Source: Argyresthia goedartella (taxonomy: Eukaryota > Arthropoda > Insecta > Lepidoptera > Argyresthiidae). From it: DNA of 64,000 nt. The notes under the pieces are model-generated. The model was not told where the DNA came from, searched no databases, and saw only the letters and a list, made by a program, of their open reading frames with translations. The stretch covers positions 3,313,501-3,377,500 of the forward strand of contig OX463809.1 of assembly GCA_949825045.1 (NCBI GenBank). The letters run 5' to 3'. Of the stretch, positions 38,601 through 53,600 are shown piece by piece. Positions within the stretch are counted from its first letter, which is position 1; every line of letters begins with the position of its first letter. The position numbers and the translations under genes were made by a program.

Positions 38601-41600
38601 AATTACCTATCTGCCAAATTAACGGAGTAGTTGTTTCTGATTTTCATAAAAACTCTAACCCTCCCTTTTCCCCCTTATGGGGGCGAATTTCGATAAAAAC
38701 TTTACTGAAATGACGTCTCACATCACAAACTACCTAACTACCTGCCAAGTTAAAACAGCTTCATAGATTTTTTATGTCCATACAAAGTTCATCCCCCCAT
38801 ACCCCCTTAGAGGGGGGAAATTTTAAAAAACACTTGCTTGGTTGACGTCTCATACATATACCATACTTACCTGCAATCACTTGCTTGGTTGACGTCTCAT
38901 ACATAAACCATACTTACCTGCAATCACTTGCTTGGTTGATATACCATACTTACCTGAAAAATTGCAGGTAAGTATGGTTAATGAATGAGAATACATATAC
39001 CATACTTACCTGCAATTTTTCAGCTTCATAAGTCAACTAGTTTTTGATTTTCATAAAAACTTCAACCCTCCCACTTTCCCCACGTAGGAGATGAATTTCG
39101 CCAAATCCTGCTAGCCTACACTATATAAGGAACTACTATAAGTCCTGCTAGCCTACACTATATAAGGAACTACTACAAATCCTGCTAGCCTACACTATAT
39201 AAGGAACTACTACAAATCCTGCTAGCCTACACTATATAAGGAACTACTACAAATCCTGCTAGCCTACACTATATAAGGAACTACTACAAATCCTGCTAGC
39301 CTACACTATATAAGGAACTACTACAAATCCTGCTAGCCTACACTATATAAGGAACTACTACAAATCCTGCTAGCCTACACTATATAAGGAACTACTACAA
39401 ATCCTGCTAGCCTACACTATATAAGGAACTACTACAAATCCTGCTAGCCTACACTATATAAGGAACTACTACAAATCCTGCTAGCCTACACTATATAAGG
39501 AACTACTACAAATCCTGCTAGCCTACACTATATAAGGAACTACTACAAATCCTGCTAGCCTACACTATATAAGGAACTACTACAAATCCTGCTAGCCTAC
39601 ACTATATAAGGAACTACTACAAATCCTGCTAGCCTTACACTATATGTTCAGGCTTCTCAGCCCTCGTAGGGGCCCATGAGCTACGAGGTAGCGTGACGAT
39701 CAGGTGCCAAGAAGTGATGAACGTCGGCGATTCACCGAGCTGAAGTTATGTGGGGTAGATCTAACCTGGTCTGTGCTTCGGTCCCGTCAACCTCCTGTCT
39801 CTCTGCAAGGCCCGGGTGCACCCTAGGCTCTTCTTGGTAGACAGGTTCTTCAGCCAACCAGGTATGACTGGCGGGCCAGCTTCAATGAGCACAGTGTTCC
39901 AACACAGGTTATGTTCTACGTGGTAAATACAAATCGGGCACGAAAATCCGAACTTTATCTGGTTCGAGAGACAACAACACACTCAGCTATATTAACAATC
40001 CTGAGGGAATACCGAATACATTCCAGATGCCCTGCGATTTAATTTCAACCCCTAACCAAAACGCGTTTACATTGCGAGGGCTTTCGTCTGTCAGTTGTCA
40101 AAACTGCCAGATTGACAGCTAACGTCAAATTAAAAATGGCCGTTAAGAAACCATCGATCGAATATCGGTTTGGAATCGAACAATCACCCGCCCGGACAGG
40201 CACCCACCTGTCCCCTAATCTACGGGCAGCCGAGACAACGTTGCTACCGCTCGTTTTAGAACCGAGCCTCCTACTAGAACCTCTGCAGACCGGGGGGTCC
40301 CGTCCTTGCCAGGGAACAAGTTAACAATGCGCCCCCTGCGCCAACGTAGTGGCGGTAGGTTAGCATCCTTAACCAGAACGAGGTCACCAACACTAGGGGG
40401 GCTAGTTTTGTCAGTCCACTTAAGGCGCTGTTGTAAGATATGCAGATACTCGAGCGACCAACGCTTCCAGAAATTCTGAGTAAACTGCTGCAACATCTGA
40501 TACCTTGACAACCGATACAATTTCACTCCCTCGAAGGGGTGCTCGGGCAACGCGTTAAGTGGCTGTCCTATCAAGAAATGGCCTGGGGTCAGAGCCTCCA
40601 GGTCATTTGGATCCGAGCTGAGCGGACACAACGGTCGCGAATTGAGAACGGCCTCGATCTTACAAAACAATGTCGCGAGCTCCTCAAAAGTCAGCGCGGT
40701 CTGACCTACTATACGCCCCAAGTGCGTCTTAGCTGACTTAACTACGGCCTCAAAAATCCCACCCCAGTGGGGGCAAATCGGTGGGCTGAAGGTCCACTGT
40801 ATACCCCGACGGGAGAGGGCCGTTCCAATATCCACTTTATTTACATTCAAAAAGTTGACTATCTCTCGTAAGTATCGTTCCGCACCTATGTAGTTAGTGC
40901 CGTTATCAGAGCGGATCAAAGTTGGAAGTCCCCTTCGAGAAACAAACCTATCCAAACAAGCAATGAAAGCCTCTGTCGAGAGATCAGCAACGAGCTCGAG
41001 ATGTACCGCCTTGGTGGATAAACAGACAAACACACATAGGTACGCCTTGTATTGCTTAGCGGTACGCAATCGTGAACTCTTCACCATAAACGGTCCTGCA
41101 AAATCCGTACCAACACCTGAAAACGGTCTGACCTCATTCACACGATCAGGGGGCAAGTCCCCCATGAGAGGTTGCATCGTGGCAGCCTTAAGTCGATAAC
41201 AAGGCATGCACCGAAACACGATGTTCCGTATGGCACGGCGGGCAGATAAGATCCAAAACTCCCGCTGGAGCGTGGCCAACAACGCGTTACAGCCGGCATG
41301 CGCGTTTTTAATATGACGATCAGTCACCAGCAATTCAACTAACTGTCCCCCCTTGGGGAGCAGAAGTGGGTGACGAGCCGAATACGACAGATTCGCATTG
41401 CGCAATCTTCCTCCTACCCGAAGTAACCCGGTCGAATCAACACAGGGGTTGAGACCCGCGACGGCTCCCTCAATTTCGAACGTCCACTTCGTATAATCTC
41501 CAATTCTGCCCCAAACTTCGAGGACTGTACCAACCGGACCAAATTCAACAGCGACTCGTTTCGCTCTGCCGGAGTCAGAATAGGGTTCAACATTCGCTGA

Positions 41601-44600
41601 TCGCGAGGAGTACGACAATTTCGAGCGAATCTCCTAATCCAAGTGGACACGTTTATCAACTTGTCAAGTGAGCTATACCGGTCCAGCAGAAACCCGGCGT
41701 CAGGGTCCTCAGCCTTCTGGGTAACATGCACGGCCGCTCTGGGGCCATGATCCGAAGATACTACTACATGGCTGTGGGGCCAGTCCGATTCTCTCTTGGC
41801 AAGCCAGGGTGGTCCCGACCACAAATGGTGTCTAACGAGTTCAGGAACCCGACATTCCCTGGATGCACAATCAGACGGGTTCAATTCTCCTGGTACATGT
41901 CTCCAGGTCAGTGGGACCTCAGACGACACAATCTGGGAGACACGGTTCGCAACAAAAACCTCCAAGTTATGGACCGAAGCCTTCAGCCAGCACAAAACAA
42001 TCTGGCTGTCCGTCTAAGCGTACACCGTATCCTCCAAAACCACTGACCCACGCAACACTGTTAGAGTGTGATTCAAAAGTTTGGTCAAAAGAGCAGCCCC
42101 GGACAGTTCCAGTTTTGGAATCGTCATCCTTGTCCGAATAGGCGCTACCTTGCTTTTTGCCAAATCCAAACGCACGTCGACCTCCCCGGTGGAGGTGACG
42201 GTTCGCAAATAAACCGCTGCCGCAAACCCTCGTTCAGAGGCATCACAAAACCCGTGAAGGGTTGCCCTGTAATCCCCAGCAGGGACCAATTTCCTCGGCA
42301 GCGATACATTATTTATATCCGATAGCGAGGTGAACATTCGCGTCCAATCAGTCAACAAATCACCTGAGAGGTGGGTGTCCCAGGTCAACTGAGCCGCCCA
42401 TAGCCTTTGCATAAAACATTTGAGAGCAAAGGTGACTGGAGAAATCCATCCATTCGGGTCGAACGTTCTCGCAATCGTTGACAGTACTGACCGCTTCGTC
42501 CAGGCCTTCGGTGTTTCAAAAACCACCCGATAGGTAAACTCATCATGGACGGGCCGGTACTGAATTCCAAGCACTGACAACATGTTAGGGTTGTCAGGAT
42601 TCTCAAAAACGTGCGGGTCTTGTTGAAACTCATCTGGGAGACCAGCCATCAACTCAGGGGAGTTGGACATCCACTTGCGTAGTTCATAGCCGCCTCGTTC
42701 CAGCAATTGAATGAGCTCGTCACGTCGGTCCAGAGCTTCCTCTACACTGGCTGCCCCTGTGCAGACGTCATCGACGTACAAATCTTGCTCCAGGATAGCG
42801 GCGGCTCTAGGATAGCTCACACGGTCACGCGACGCCAACTCACGCAGGGTACGCATCGCCAAATACGGGCTAGACCGTAACCCATACGTGTTCGTGTTTA
42901 ACTCATAGACCTTGACTGGCTCGGCCGTGGACTCACGCCAAAGTATCAACTGATACCTTCTGTCAGCCGGATGAATTACCGTTTGCCTAAACATCATCCG
43001 AATGTCTGCGACAAATACAATCTGGTGTCTCCGAACAGATTGATGAAGCTCATCCATTCACCGGACACGCCGTCAAAAGTAGGCATAGTTATGGCAGGTA
43101 ACCTGGACCCCGATCCCTGATGCGGCAGAGGTGCTTCAATGTCACCATCATGGCTGGACTCGCGCTGCTACGTATGTCCGCAGCCATCTGCGTGATAGCA
43201 GCTGCCATCTCCATACATTGGTCGACATCCCCTATCAACCGTGACAGCCTGTCAGGTGCACAACCATCAACTGAATCCGCCTGCGCGGACAATTCGAGCA
43301 CCCTATTGTAACGTTCCTTAGCGTCCATAGACCGCTCCAATACCACATCATGCCTATCTAAACGGTCTATCAGACCGTGTGCGGAGGAAAACCATCTGAG
43401 TTCCTTAGAAACACCCTTCTGGATTTCAGATAACGACATGATCGGAACGATACTTACTCACAATTTGCAGTAACTCAATTTTATTGGACCCTCCAGTCTA
43501 CAACCCAAACGAGGGAACCCTAAACCACAACTTAAACAATGTTGTTTTCCTTAAACAATAGGAACCGAGTTTTATATCTATATAAATTCTGTAAATACAA
43601 TTTAGTTTCCCTTTATCATTATAACACACACAGATAGTCAATATTAGTTCAAGTTATAAATTGCTATAAACTGAAAACAATGTAATAGCCTGCTGTAAAT
43701 AGATGTAACTACCTATGTTAACCAAAACATTCATTCAATAGCATTACTAGACCACTAATAGATTGACTAACTGGTAATTCAATGCAAATTTCAATTCAAT
43801 ATCTGTCTGTCTACTACCAGCAATAGACTTATAGCTTACAATACTACCAATCTATGTGGATACAGGAACAACACCAAGTTAGCTAATAACCGCCTATACC
43901 TACAGATTGATAGTCCCAAATCGTGGGTTCCTGGAGCCCTTGACGGCTGCAAATCTCAGGAAACCACGCTCTTGCTACCAAAATGTTCAGGCTTCTCAGC
44001 TCCTAATGACCTCGTAGGGGCCCATGAGCTACGAGGTAGCGTGACGATCAGGTGCCAAGAAGTGATGAACGTCGGCGATTCACCGAGCTGAAGTTATGTG
44101 GGGTAGATCTAACCTGGTCTGTGCTTCGGTCCCGTCAACCTCCTGTCTCTCTGCAAGGCCCGGGTGCACCCTAGGCTCTTCTTGGTAGACAGGTTCTTCA
44201 GCCAACCAGGTATGACTGGCGGGCCAGCTTCAATGAGCACAGTGTTCCAACACAGGTTATGTTCTACGTGGTAAATACAAATCGGGCACGAAAATCCGAA
44301 CTTTATCTGGTTCGAGAGACAACAACACACTCAGCTATATTAACAATCCTGAGGGAATCCCGAATACATTCCAGATGCCCTGCGATTTAATTTCAACCCC
44401 TAACCAAAACGCGTTTACATTGCGAGGGCTTTCGTCTGTCAGTTGTCAAAACTGCCAGATTGACAGCTAACGTCAAATTAAAAATGGCCGTTCAGAAACC
44501 ATCGATCGAATATCGATTTGGAATCGAACACTATATAAGGAACTACTACAAATCCTGCTAGCCTACACTATATAAGGAACTACTAAAAATCCTGCTAGCC

Positions 44601-47600
44601 TACACTATATAAGGAACTACTACAAATTTTCTTGTCTCTAGGATCAGCGGTTTAGGCATTGCATTGATATATCAGTCAGTGAATAAGCCAGGACTTTGAT
44701 ATTATAGATAGATTCAAAGCTACTTTTACTTTTACTTTTACTATTTTCCTACGAGAACACTATTGCCATTGAATTAAATCAGTACGCAAAGACGACGGCC
44801 GATGGACGAGGACAAAGCTAGTATAACCACCACAAGCATAAGGTTCTCTGACAGGTTGGCAATGATGAGAATTAGAATTAATGGAATGTGGAATGTTTTC
44901 GAATATACTCACTCAGCTTAGGTATCAGCTCGTCCGCCGTATCCCCGCCCAGTATCCCCTGCCTCAGCTCCGCCGCCTGCGCCGAGGCGGCGCGGGGCGG
45001 GGCATGCGGCGCGTGCGCACGCAGCTCGCGCAGACGCGTGACGTCAGCCGGCAGCGCGGGGAGCAGCTCCGCGGGCAGCACGGGGGACGGGGGGCAGGGG
45101 GGAGGCAGCGCGGAGAAGCCGAGGTAGGCGGGCGTGCTGCGGGATGACAAATCGATGGTGAATTAATCATTCTGTGATGTTTCATCTGTGTATTGTTATA
45201 AGTTGGGCTGTATCTCCCCTCTGTTGGGCGAAGGCCTCTCTTCACCACGTCACCACCATTTTGTATAATTGGGCTTAGGGCAATTAATAATTAAATTTTT
45301 CATATTTGTATAAGTTAAGCACAACCTATTTTTAAAATAAATCTAAAAATCAATCTGTGGGAGTTTCTTCTCTCACAGTGGTCCAATGTAGAGAAAAGGC
45401 CAAAAATGACGTTTTCTAAGTATATGTAAATATCTACAGTAATAAAGTACTTTGACTTTGACTTATCCGAAAAACGAGATTGGGACGGTTACCCGAGGGC
45501 ATAATTTCCTAGTTATCAGCATCTTTGTAATCTGCATTTATATACAGAGTTTACACCACCGCGGTCCGGATAGTCTGTATTTTGTGGTATAAGGGGTCTA
45601 ATGGCCGATTTCAACAACGATCCCTATCTTTTAGGGGACACTTTATTTCTTTCAGAGGCCACCTAGCGGTTGTTTCGATTTGCCCTAAGTGTAAGGGTCA
45701 TCTAGGCTCCTTGGAGACCCCCTAAATACAAGAGTCCGGCCACCGAAACAATCGCTAGACAGCAAAGAAAAAGAGCTTAATATATATAAGCATAATAATC
45801 GCTAGAAATCGTGCATTAATCGTTCAATCGGAATGCAGCGGCTCCGGTATCCGGTATCGCGGTGTATCGTCCGGTGTGGACGCGGCTACTGACCAGTGCA
45901 CCCGCTGCTCGGGCAGGTAGACCTTGCTGTTGCTGCAGGACATGTCGACGCGCACGCGGCTGCACTCGCGGCTGACGGGCGCCCCGCCGCGCGCGCCGCA
46001 GTGCGGACAGCCGGGCCGCAGCTTGGGGCCCGGCGCGACGCCGCACTCCAGGTGGAACAGGTGCCCCTTGGAGCATTGCAGGAAGATGCCCTGCGGAAGG
46101 AGCTGCAGAGTGAGGACCTCGGCACACGGGACCACTCGAAGGCGACTCAAGTTTGATACGCTTATCCTTCACGAATCGTCGAACAAAATTTCGATGTCGG
46201 CGACGCGTTGCCGATGTTGTAAGGCGGCGACTTAAAGCGATACGCGCACGCGTAGCGAACTAGAGTCGCCACTCGTGCGCGGAAGGCTTCAGTTGAGGAC
46301 AGTGGGGTACAATATTTAATGGACGGAGTCGAAATTAAAAGTAAATCGGTGGCTATATTGGAGTTATTGTGACACGTTTTGGTGGAAACCGCTGAAGTAC
46401 CTGTCATTTAAAAGCGTGCCGAAGAGCTATTTATAATGCTGCTGCCGTCCTAGTGTGGAGCCAGAAGCAATGTATGTAAATGTTATGAAATCTATGTCAC
46501 CGTAAGATTGTCAAAACCGTTAGTGTACAATCTAAAGTTTTTTCTCTCGCTAGTTTACAAACTATCGATTAATTGTAAACTGTACCATATTGCATACAAT
46601 ATGACGCGTGAGATTATAATAAAACCTTTAAATTGTGAACTGGTTTAAACTTGAATTGCAAACGAAATACCAGGGCAAACACTGCGGTAGCTTAAATGAA
46701 GACTAGAGGGGGCGAGCACAGCGAAGCCTCCAAATAGCCTTCATGTTCGGTCGACATGTGAGAACAAAAGAGACGTAAATTCTAAAGCCTGTGGGTCTGG
46801 TTTACAATTTGTCGATAATTTACAAACTAACGCGTTAACGGTTTTGACAAGTTACTCTACTGACCTGAGTGCAGAACAGGCCGCACATAGGACAGCACAT
46901 GTGCCTCCTTAGCTGCGCAGTGTGCAGAGTACAGAGGAGCAGGTAGGGAGCGCGCGGACCGGCTCGCAGCAGCGGCGCGGTGGCGTCGGCGCCGTGCGAG
47001 CAGCCCACGCGGGTGCCGTCCACAGACTCGATCGCGCGGCAGAATACCGGCTCTGTGGACATCAAGCAAGAAGCTCATATGATAAACGCCATCTTTGCGG
47101 TTACTCCTCTGCCGAACTACATGGTGTTTAGTGCCTAATCGGCGCGCCACAACAAATCTGGTTATACTAGCCTCCATAAAACTTAGTCTAAATTTTAACG
47201 ACATTTTTTGTGTTTTGTTCAAAATCTGATTGTGTTGCCGAGTCGACCTGTAGGAGTAAGTTTGTTGCGACAAGAATGAGTTCGCAACTGTAGGTGCGCA
47301 ACTTGGAATAAATCATATTTCTCGGGGGCGTGTTCATTAGCCCGCCGCCCGCGAACTAAACACTTCTGCAGAGTAATACCACAAAATAAATAGGTACAGA
47401 AGTAACCACATGTATGTACTTCACTTTTCATAGCTGCGCTCGGCGATCGCTCTAGGGTTCTCAACTACGGTTTATGCACGAAAAACTATCATGGTACTGG
47501 CGCTCCAAAAAACAAAAAAATAGACCTGCCTACTATTACAAAACAAAAGGTTTACAGAACAGAAAAATACCTACACAATTTTACGTTTGTCAATTTTCAC

Positions 47601-50600
47601 AATCGAAAATCCCTGAAAACTTCTAAACGGACTACCCGAGTTACAAAATTTCTATTGCCCTGTACGTTTTAGACCTACACCTGTCAAATGACACGAAAAA
47701 CAACACATTATCTACACAAACAAAAAAACATGTTTTCAACTTACGTAACTAAGGTGGCGTGAATTTACCTAACACAAAATTTGTTAATACTTATTTTATT
47801 ACACTGATTGAAAAATAGGCAACTGTTATTTATTTAAACCGTCCTGAACAGTTATATAGTAGATTTTACAACAAGTGCACAAAACGAACCATTTTTATCC
47901 GAGACTTTTAGCAGCCCGAGCCGAAGGCGAGGGCTGATAGTAATGTCGAGGAAAAAAATGGTTTTGTGGACGAGTTATAAACTCTGCTTTTCACTTCGAT
48001 TGCGAGAAAATAAAACAGTAACATAACGTATTAACATTTCTTTCTTTCATTTGAGAAAATTCAATACGAAAAGTTCACGGCTTCTTTCCCGCTACTTTAC
48101 TTTTTTTAATTTTCCTGCATAATTTTCGGGCAAAGAAAAAAAATATACAGCCTATTCTTAAATTATTTTGGAATAATGTTTTTTTTTGTGGTAAACACGT
48201 TTTGATATTTAGTTTCTTTTTCGTATTATCTTATTATAAATCAAAAATGCAAATAGGGATGGAAATATTATAAATTAGCAAGTTTTATCCATGTACATAC
48301 ATGTCGATACGAGTCGGAAATAATCTTATGCACTTGTATCATACAATGTTTTACAATTAATTGTTTTTGGCTGTATGGGCTAAATGGTCACTGCCTTAGT
48401 GTAGACACATTTAAAAAGCTACTTTTATGCACAAGAGCATAAAATTCAACTTTATGTCGCCTAGATCCTGCATAAAGTAGTACTTTTTCGAGCATGAGAA
48501 GTGAAAATAACTTTTTCCGTTGCTCCATCGTTGCATTATTTGCATTAACAGACGCGACTGTCAAGCGGATGGCACTCACGCTCGCACTGGTTTGAACTGC
48601 TCTGAGATATCGTGTCCGTGAGCAGTATCTATGTGTGCGTTGCTCGAGCGCGCTTGTATGTAGATTGATTTCTGTACCTATTTATTTTGTGGTAATACAC
48701 ACGAATGATGAGGTTATTGTATACCGTCGAGTTCCCGCGCGTCCGCGTACACGGCGCTGGCGCTCTCGCAGTGGCAGGTGCCGTACACGAGCTGCTCCTC
48801 GTCGGGGCACGTCGCCTCCGAGCCCTCCGAGCCTTCGGGCGGCTCGCTGTAACACAAACAACACATATGGAAGATCATCAATACTGTTATTTATTGACCG
48901 AGCGAGCGAAGCGTCCAGTTTCGAGATTAGCCAAAAATGCGTTTTTCCTTCTCTGTGTATATTTTCGCCTAGATGTCGACATTTCTCAACCGATTCCCGT
49001 GACATTTTGTGAGCAGGTCGATAATTATATAGTTTTTTTTTGTTTGCTGTAGCAGGCGTATTCGTTATAGCGGATTTCATTTTTAATTTTATCCCGGAAA
49101 ATGTATACCTAATCTAATCAGAATACACCGTTCTCTCCGCTGTCACGAGACGAATCCGTAGACACCAGATTTGACCTCCTAGGGTCAAGGAAACGCGAGT
49201 CATCGCCAAATATTATACCCCTATTTTGCTCAAAAGTCTGCATAGTAATTGGGAAATGCCAGCACCTCAAATTCTATTTAAAAATGGACTTTCTTCGTTA
49301 AATTGTTACTTAATATAAACTTGTGTTGCATTATAATGAAGCCTTTTCCAGCAGTGGTGACAATATGTTGAGTATGTATGTATGTCGAAGGGCTCGCGAG
49401 GTCTACTGTTCTCACAGAACCACTAGTTTATTTGGTGTCTGTTCGCTGGTAACTTCGCCAAAGAGAGGGCAGCTTGAGCAATGAGCAAATAAGCAGCAAC
49501 TGTTAGTCACACAGGAACGATTTAATCGATCTTAATCACGACAATCTAAGGATTTACCGGAATTCTTACGGCACTCTAGGTAAATTAGTTATATCTTAGG
49601 ATCGCTCGAGAGTCGAGACAATCAATATACTGAAATATACACAACTTGTCGTCGGTAAAATATAATTCCAAAAAACACTATACAGGATGATAATCTGCGA
49701 CATAATATACAGGAGTAAATATTACCAATAATACACAGACACTTAAATTGTACTTACTCGTTGTCCCCAGGCTCCTCGTCGGAATGTTCCGAGTGGTACG
49801 GCAGCGACGCGTCCTGCTCCAAGGCAGAGTCGAGGCGGCGCAGGCGACCGGAGCGGCGCGGGGCGTCACTGGACAGTGGACATTGGGCTATATTTCACAA
49901 GTGAAGACATATATCATGTGCCTGGGTGTCAGGCTAAGATATGCTCAAGAGCTATTTATGCTACCAACGCAGAAAGTAGGTGATTGCCGAGGAGTGCCAA
50001 TTTTATTTACGAGCGAGCGAAGCGAGCGAATTTATAAGTCGATACGAGTCGGAAATAATCTTATGCACTTGTATCATACAATGTTTTACAATGCATTTGC
50101 TTAAAAAGATGCATTTTCCAAGCAGCCAAAGTGCCACTTTTTCGCACCAGTGCTTTTTACTTTTCAGTTTTTTTTTTTTTGTATTTGTAACTCAGTCGTC
50201 AGCCCAAAGTAATTAGTTTTTCACCTAAGCATCTCGAACAAGAGGCTTTTGCTGCGAGTAAACAGTGTGAAAAGTTGTATTTAACTCACTGAGTGAGACA
50301 AAGCAGCGTTTTAATTTTGAATGCCGCGGACAAAGATGAAATCGCAAACAGCGATTGATGTTGGCGATTTCGCCAATGCCACAGATCGATTTTTAATTCG
50401 ATTGCAGTATCTGAACTATTAAATTCAAAATCTCTTAGCCATTTTAATTGATAAATAATACAATTAGAGAAATATCATGAAAAATTGCAATAAATGTAAT
50501 TTGAATTTCCAATGTTGTATTTTTTCCTTCTCTTATTTGGTATGTTCTCATTGCTTAGATGAAAAGTTGTATGTGCAACACGAGACCAAAGTTATTTGCA

Positions 50601-53600
50601 TCTCGTGGCTTTGAGTCCCTCGCTCACTCAGGATTCTAACGTAGAATCACTCGCTTCGCTTGTGATTCCAATAAAGAATCCTTAGCTCATTCGGGACTCA
50701 AACAAGCACTCGCAGCAAAAATCAACTTAGCCCTCTTGTTGCACAAATAACTATTAATATTTGAGTAAAGTTTTACAAATGATTTAGTTATGTACAGATT
50801 ATAATTCGCGTTATTAATTACGTTTGATATAGATTTTGTAATAAATTAATTGTATCTACACTGTTCGATTCAGAATCGATACTCGATCGATGGTTTCGGA
50901 ACGGCCATTTTGAATTTGACGGAGCTGCCAACCTAGCGGTTTTTGACAACTGAGAGACGAAAAGCCCTCGCGATGGAACGCGTATTGGTATAGGGCATTG
51001 AAATTAAATCGTAAGCCATCTGGAATTGTATTCGGGCTCCCCTCAGGATTGTCTATTTAGCTGAGTGTATTGTGGTTCACCGAACCAGATAAAGTTCGCA
51101 TTTACGTAACATAACCTTTGTTGGAACACTGTGCGCGTCGAAGCTGGCCTGCCAGCCATACCTGGTTGGCTGAAGAACCTGTCTACCAAGAAGAGCCTAG
51201 GGTGCACCCAGGCCTTGCAGAGAGACAGGAGTTTGACGGGAACGAAGCACAGACCAGGTCAGATAGAATCTATTTACTTTAGCTCGGTGAATCGCCGACG
51301 TTCTTGCTTCTTGGCATCCGATCGCTACGCTACCTCGTAGCTATGGGCCCCTGCGAGGTCATTGGGTGCCGAGAGGCCTGAACATTTTGGTAGCAAGAGC
51401 GTGGTTTCCTGAGATTTGCAGCCGTCAAGGGCTCCAGGAACCCACGATTTGGGACTATCAATCTGTAGGTATAGGCGGTTATTAGCTAACTTGGTGTTGT
51501 TCCTGTATCCACATAGATTGGTAGTATTGTAAGCTATAAGTCTATTGCTGGTAGTAGACAGACAGATTTTCCCTAAATGACCAGTTGTACTGAGATGTGA
51601 CTCAGAATAGTAATTACATTACAGGTACATTGTAGGTGAATTGAAATTTGCATTGAAGTACCAGTTACCAGTTAGTCAATCTATTAGTGGTCTAGTAATG
51701 CTAATGAATGTTTGGTTAACATAGGTAGTTACATTTATTGATAGCAGGCTATGACATTGTTTTCAGTTTATAGCAATTTATAACTTGAACTAATATTGAC
51801 TATCTGTGTGTGTTATATGATATAGGGAAACTAAATTGTTGTTTACAGAATTTGTGTAGATATAAAACTCGGTTTCTATTGTTTGGGGAAATCAGCATTG
51901 TTTAAGTTATAGTTTAGGGTTCCCTCGTTTGGGTTGTAGACTGGAGGGTCCAATATAATTGAGTTAATTAATAGCAAATTGTGAGTAAGTATCGTTCCCA
52001 TCATGTCGTTATCTGAAATACAGAAGGGTGTTTCTAAGGAACTCAGATGGTTTTCCTCCGCACACGGTCTGATAGACCGTTTAGATAGGCATGATGTGGT
52101 ATTGGAGCGGTCTATGGACGTTAAGGAACGCTACAACAGGGTGCTCGAATTGTCCGCGCAGGCGGAAGCAGTTGATGGTTGCGCACCTGACAGGCTGTCA
52201 CGGTTGCTAGGGGATGTCGACCAGTGTATGGAGATGGCAGCTGCTATCACGCAGAAGGCTGCGGACATACGTAGGCAGCGCGAGTCCAGCCATGGTGGTG
52301 ACATTGAAGCACCTCTGCCGCATCAGGGATCGGGGACCAGGTTACCCGTTATAACTATGCCTACTTTTGACGGAGTGTCCGGTGAATGGATGAGCTTCAT
52401 CAATCTGTTCGACAGTTTGGTGCACATGCGATCGGACATTACCAAGTCTGTCAAAATGGCTCAGCTGGTGGCAGCATTGAGGGGTGAGCCCAGGGAGCTG
52501 GTCGCTCATTTGACAGTTACGGAGGGTAACTATGAAACGGCCAGGCAATTGTTGGTCAGACGTTACCACAACAAACGGAGGTTGGCCGATGCCCAACTGA
52601 ACCGTTTGTTTAGCATCCCGGTTGTGAACAAGGTCGGGGCCATACAGACGGAGGTTTTGAACCCGTTGTTGTCCGTCACCAAGGCCCTAGAGAATCTTGG
52701 ACTTCCGGTTGGTGAATGGTCGTACCTACTGCTGTACATTGTACTTTCCCGCCTACCCGCTGACGTGCAGACTCGTTTCGAACAGTCTCACGGGAGGTCG
52801 GCCGAGGACCTGCCTGCCTTCTCCGACTTGGTCGGATTCTTGGAAGAGGAGGCTCGACGGGCAGAGAATTTGGGGTTGACGGTCACCCATCCTTCGGAGC
52901 CACAGAGAGCTGCCGGGAGCGCTGTGAGTAGGGGCCCTCCGACGAGGAAGGACCGCACCAACCGGCAGTCATACGGGACTGTGAGTGCATTGACCCCACA
53001 TAGTGAGACCTGCCCATGTTGTAGGCAGATTGGCCATGCTGTGTCCGATTGCAATAAGTTCGGGGAACTTAGGGTTGAGGGACGGCGCCGGATGGCCAAG
53101 CAGCGGTGCTGGTGTTTCCTGTGCCTCGGGCCACACATGGCTAGGTACTGCACGCGCACAAGAATGTGCGGATATTGTGGTGGGGCCCACAACAATCTGT
53201 TGTGCATGAACCGGTCCGGCCAACAGCCACCACAGGGCCGTACCCAGGGTGACACGGCATGGGGCCCTGAGAATTCGTTTGCGACTCGGAGCGCAACTCA
53301 GGAGCCAACGTCCCCATGTCCACAGGGCCGTACCCAGGGTGATACGGAATGGGGCCCTGAGAATTCGTTTGCGACTCGGAGCGCAACTCAGGAGCCAACG
53401 TCCCCACGTCCACAGGGCCGTACCCAGGGTGATACGGAATGGGGCCCTGAGAATTCGTTTGCGACTTGGAGCGCAACTCAGGGGCCAGCGTCCCCACGTG
53501 CACAGGGTAGTACTAGGGTGCGGGGCCGCACTCAGGGTCATCACATGGGGGGCCCTGAGTTTTCGGTTGCGACTCAGCATCCGACTCAGCGGGCAATGGG

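Larger units (their letters stand above)
39645..44530 (-). mobile_element. BEL/Pao LTR retrotransposon copy 1, gag-deleted
   Basis: LTRs at 39645-40182 and 43984-44530 with target duplication CTATA, inserted in the 37-bp satellite. Minus strand. The primer site (TGGTAGCAAGAGCGTGG) lies just left of the right LTR. The interior keeps the gag start, RT, RNase H and integrase but lacks most of gag, the protease and the RT start. LTRs differ by a 9-bp indel and a few bases. Confidence 0.93.

Noticed and set aside
38124..38720. Small genes in the C-rich block
   Set aside because: Frames are short and fall in degenerate CCCTCCC/GGGGG repeats.
39106..39640. An array of promoters (TATATAAGG in each unit)
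   Set aside because: A TATA-like word in a satellite is expected by chance; no initiator or gene follows.
39106..39644. A CRISPR array
   Set aside because: Repeats of 37 bp suggest it, but units abut directly without unique spacers, and the DNA is eukaryotic.
44878..45248. Several overlapping GC-rich open frames
   Set aside because: Shadows of exon 7; chosen frame confirmed by phase with exons 6 and 8.
48635..49080. Open frames on both strands around exon 4
   Set aside because: Arg-rich or compositionally odd translations of a GC-rich exon; only the spliced minus frame fits EHMT.
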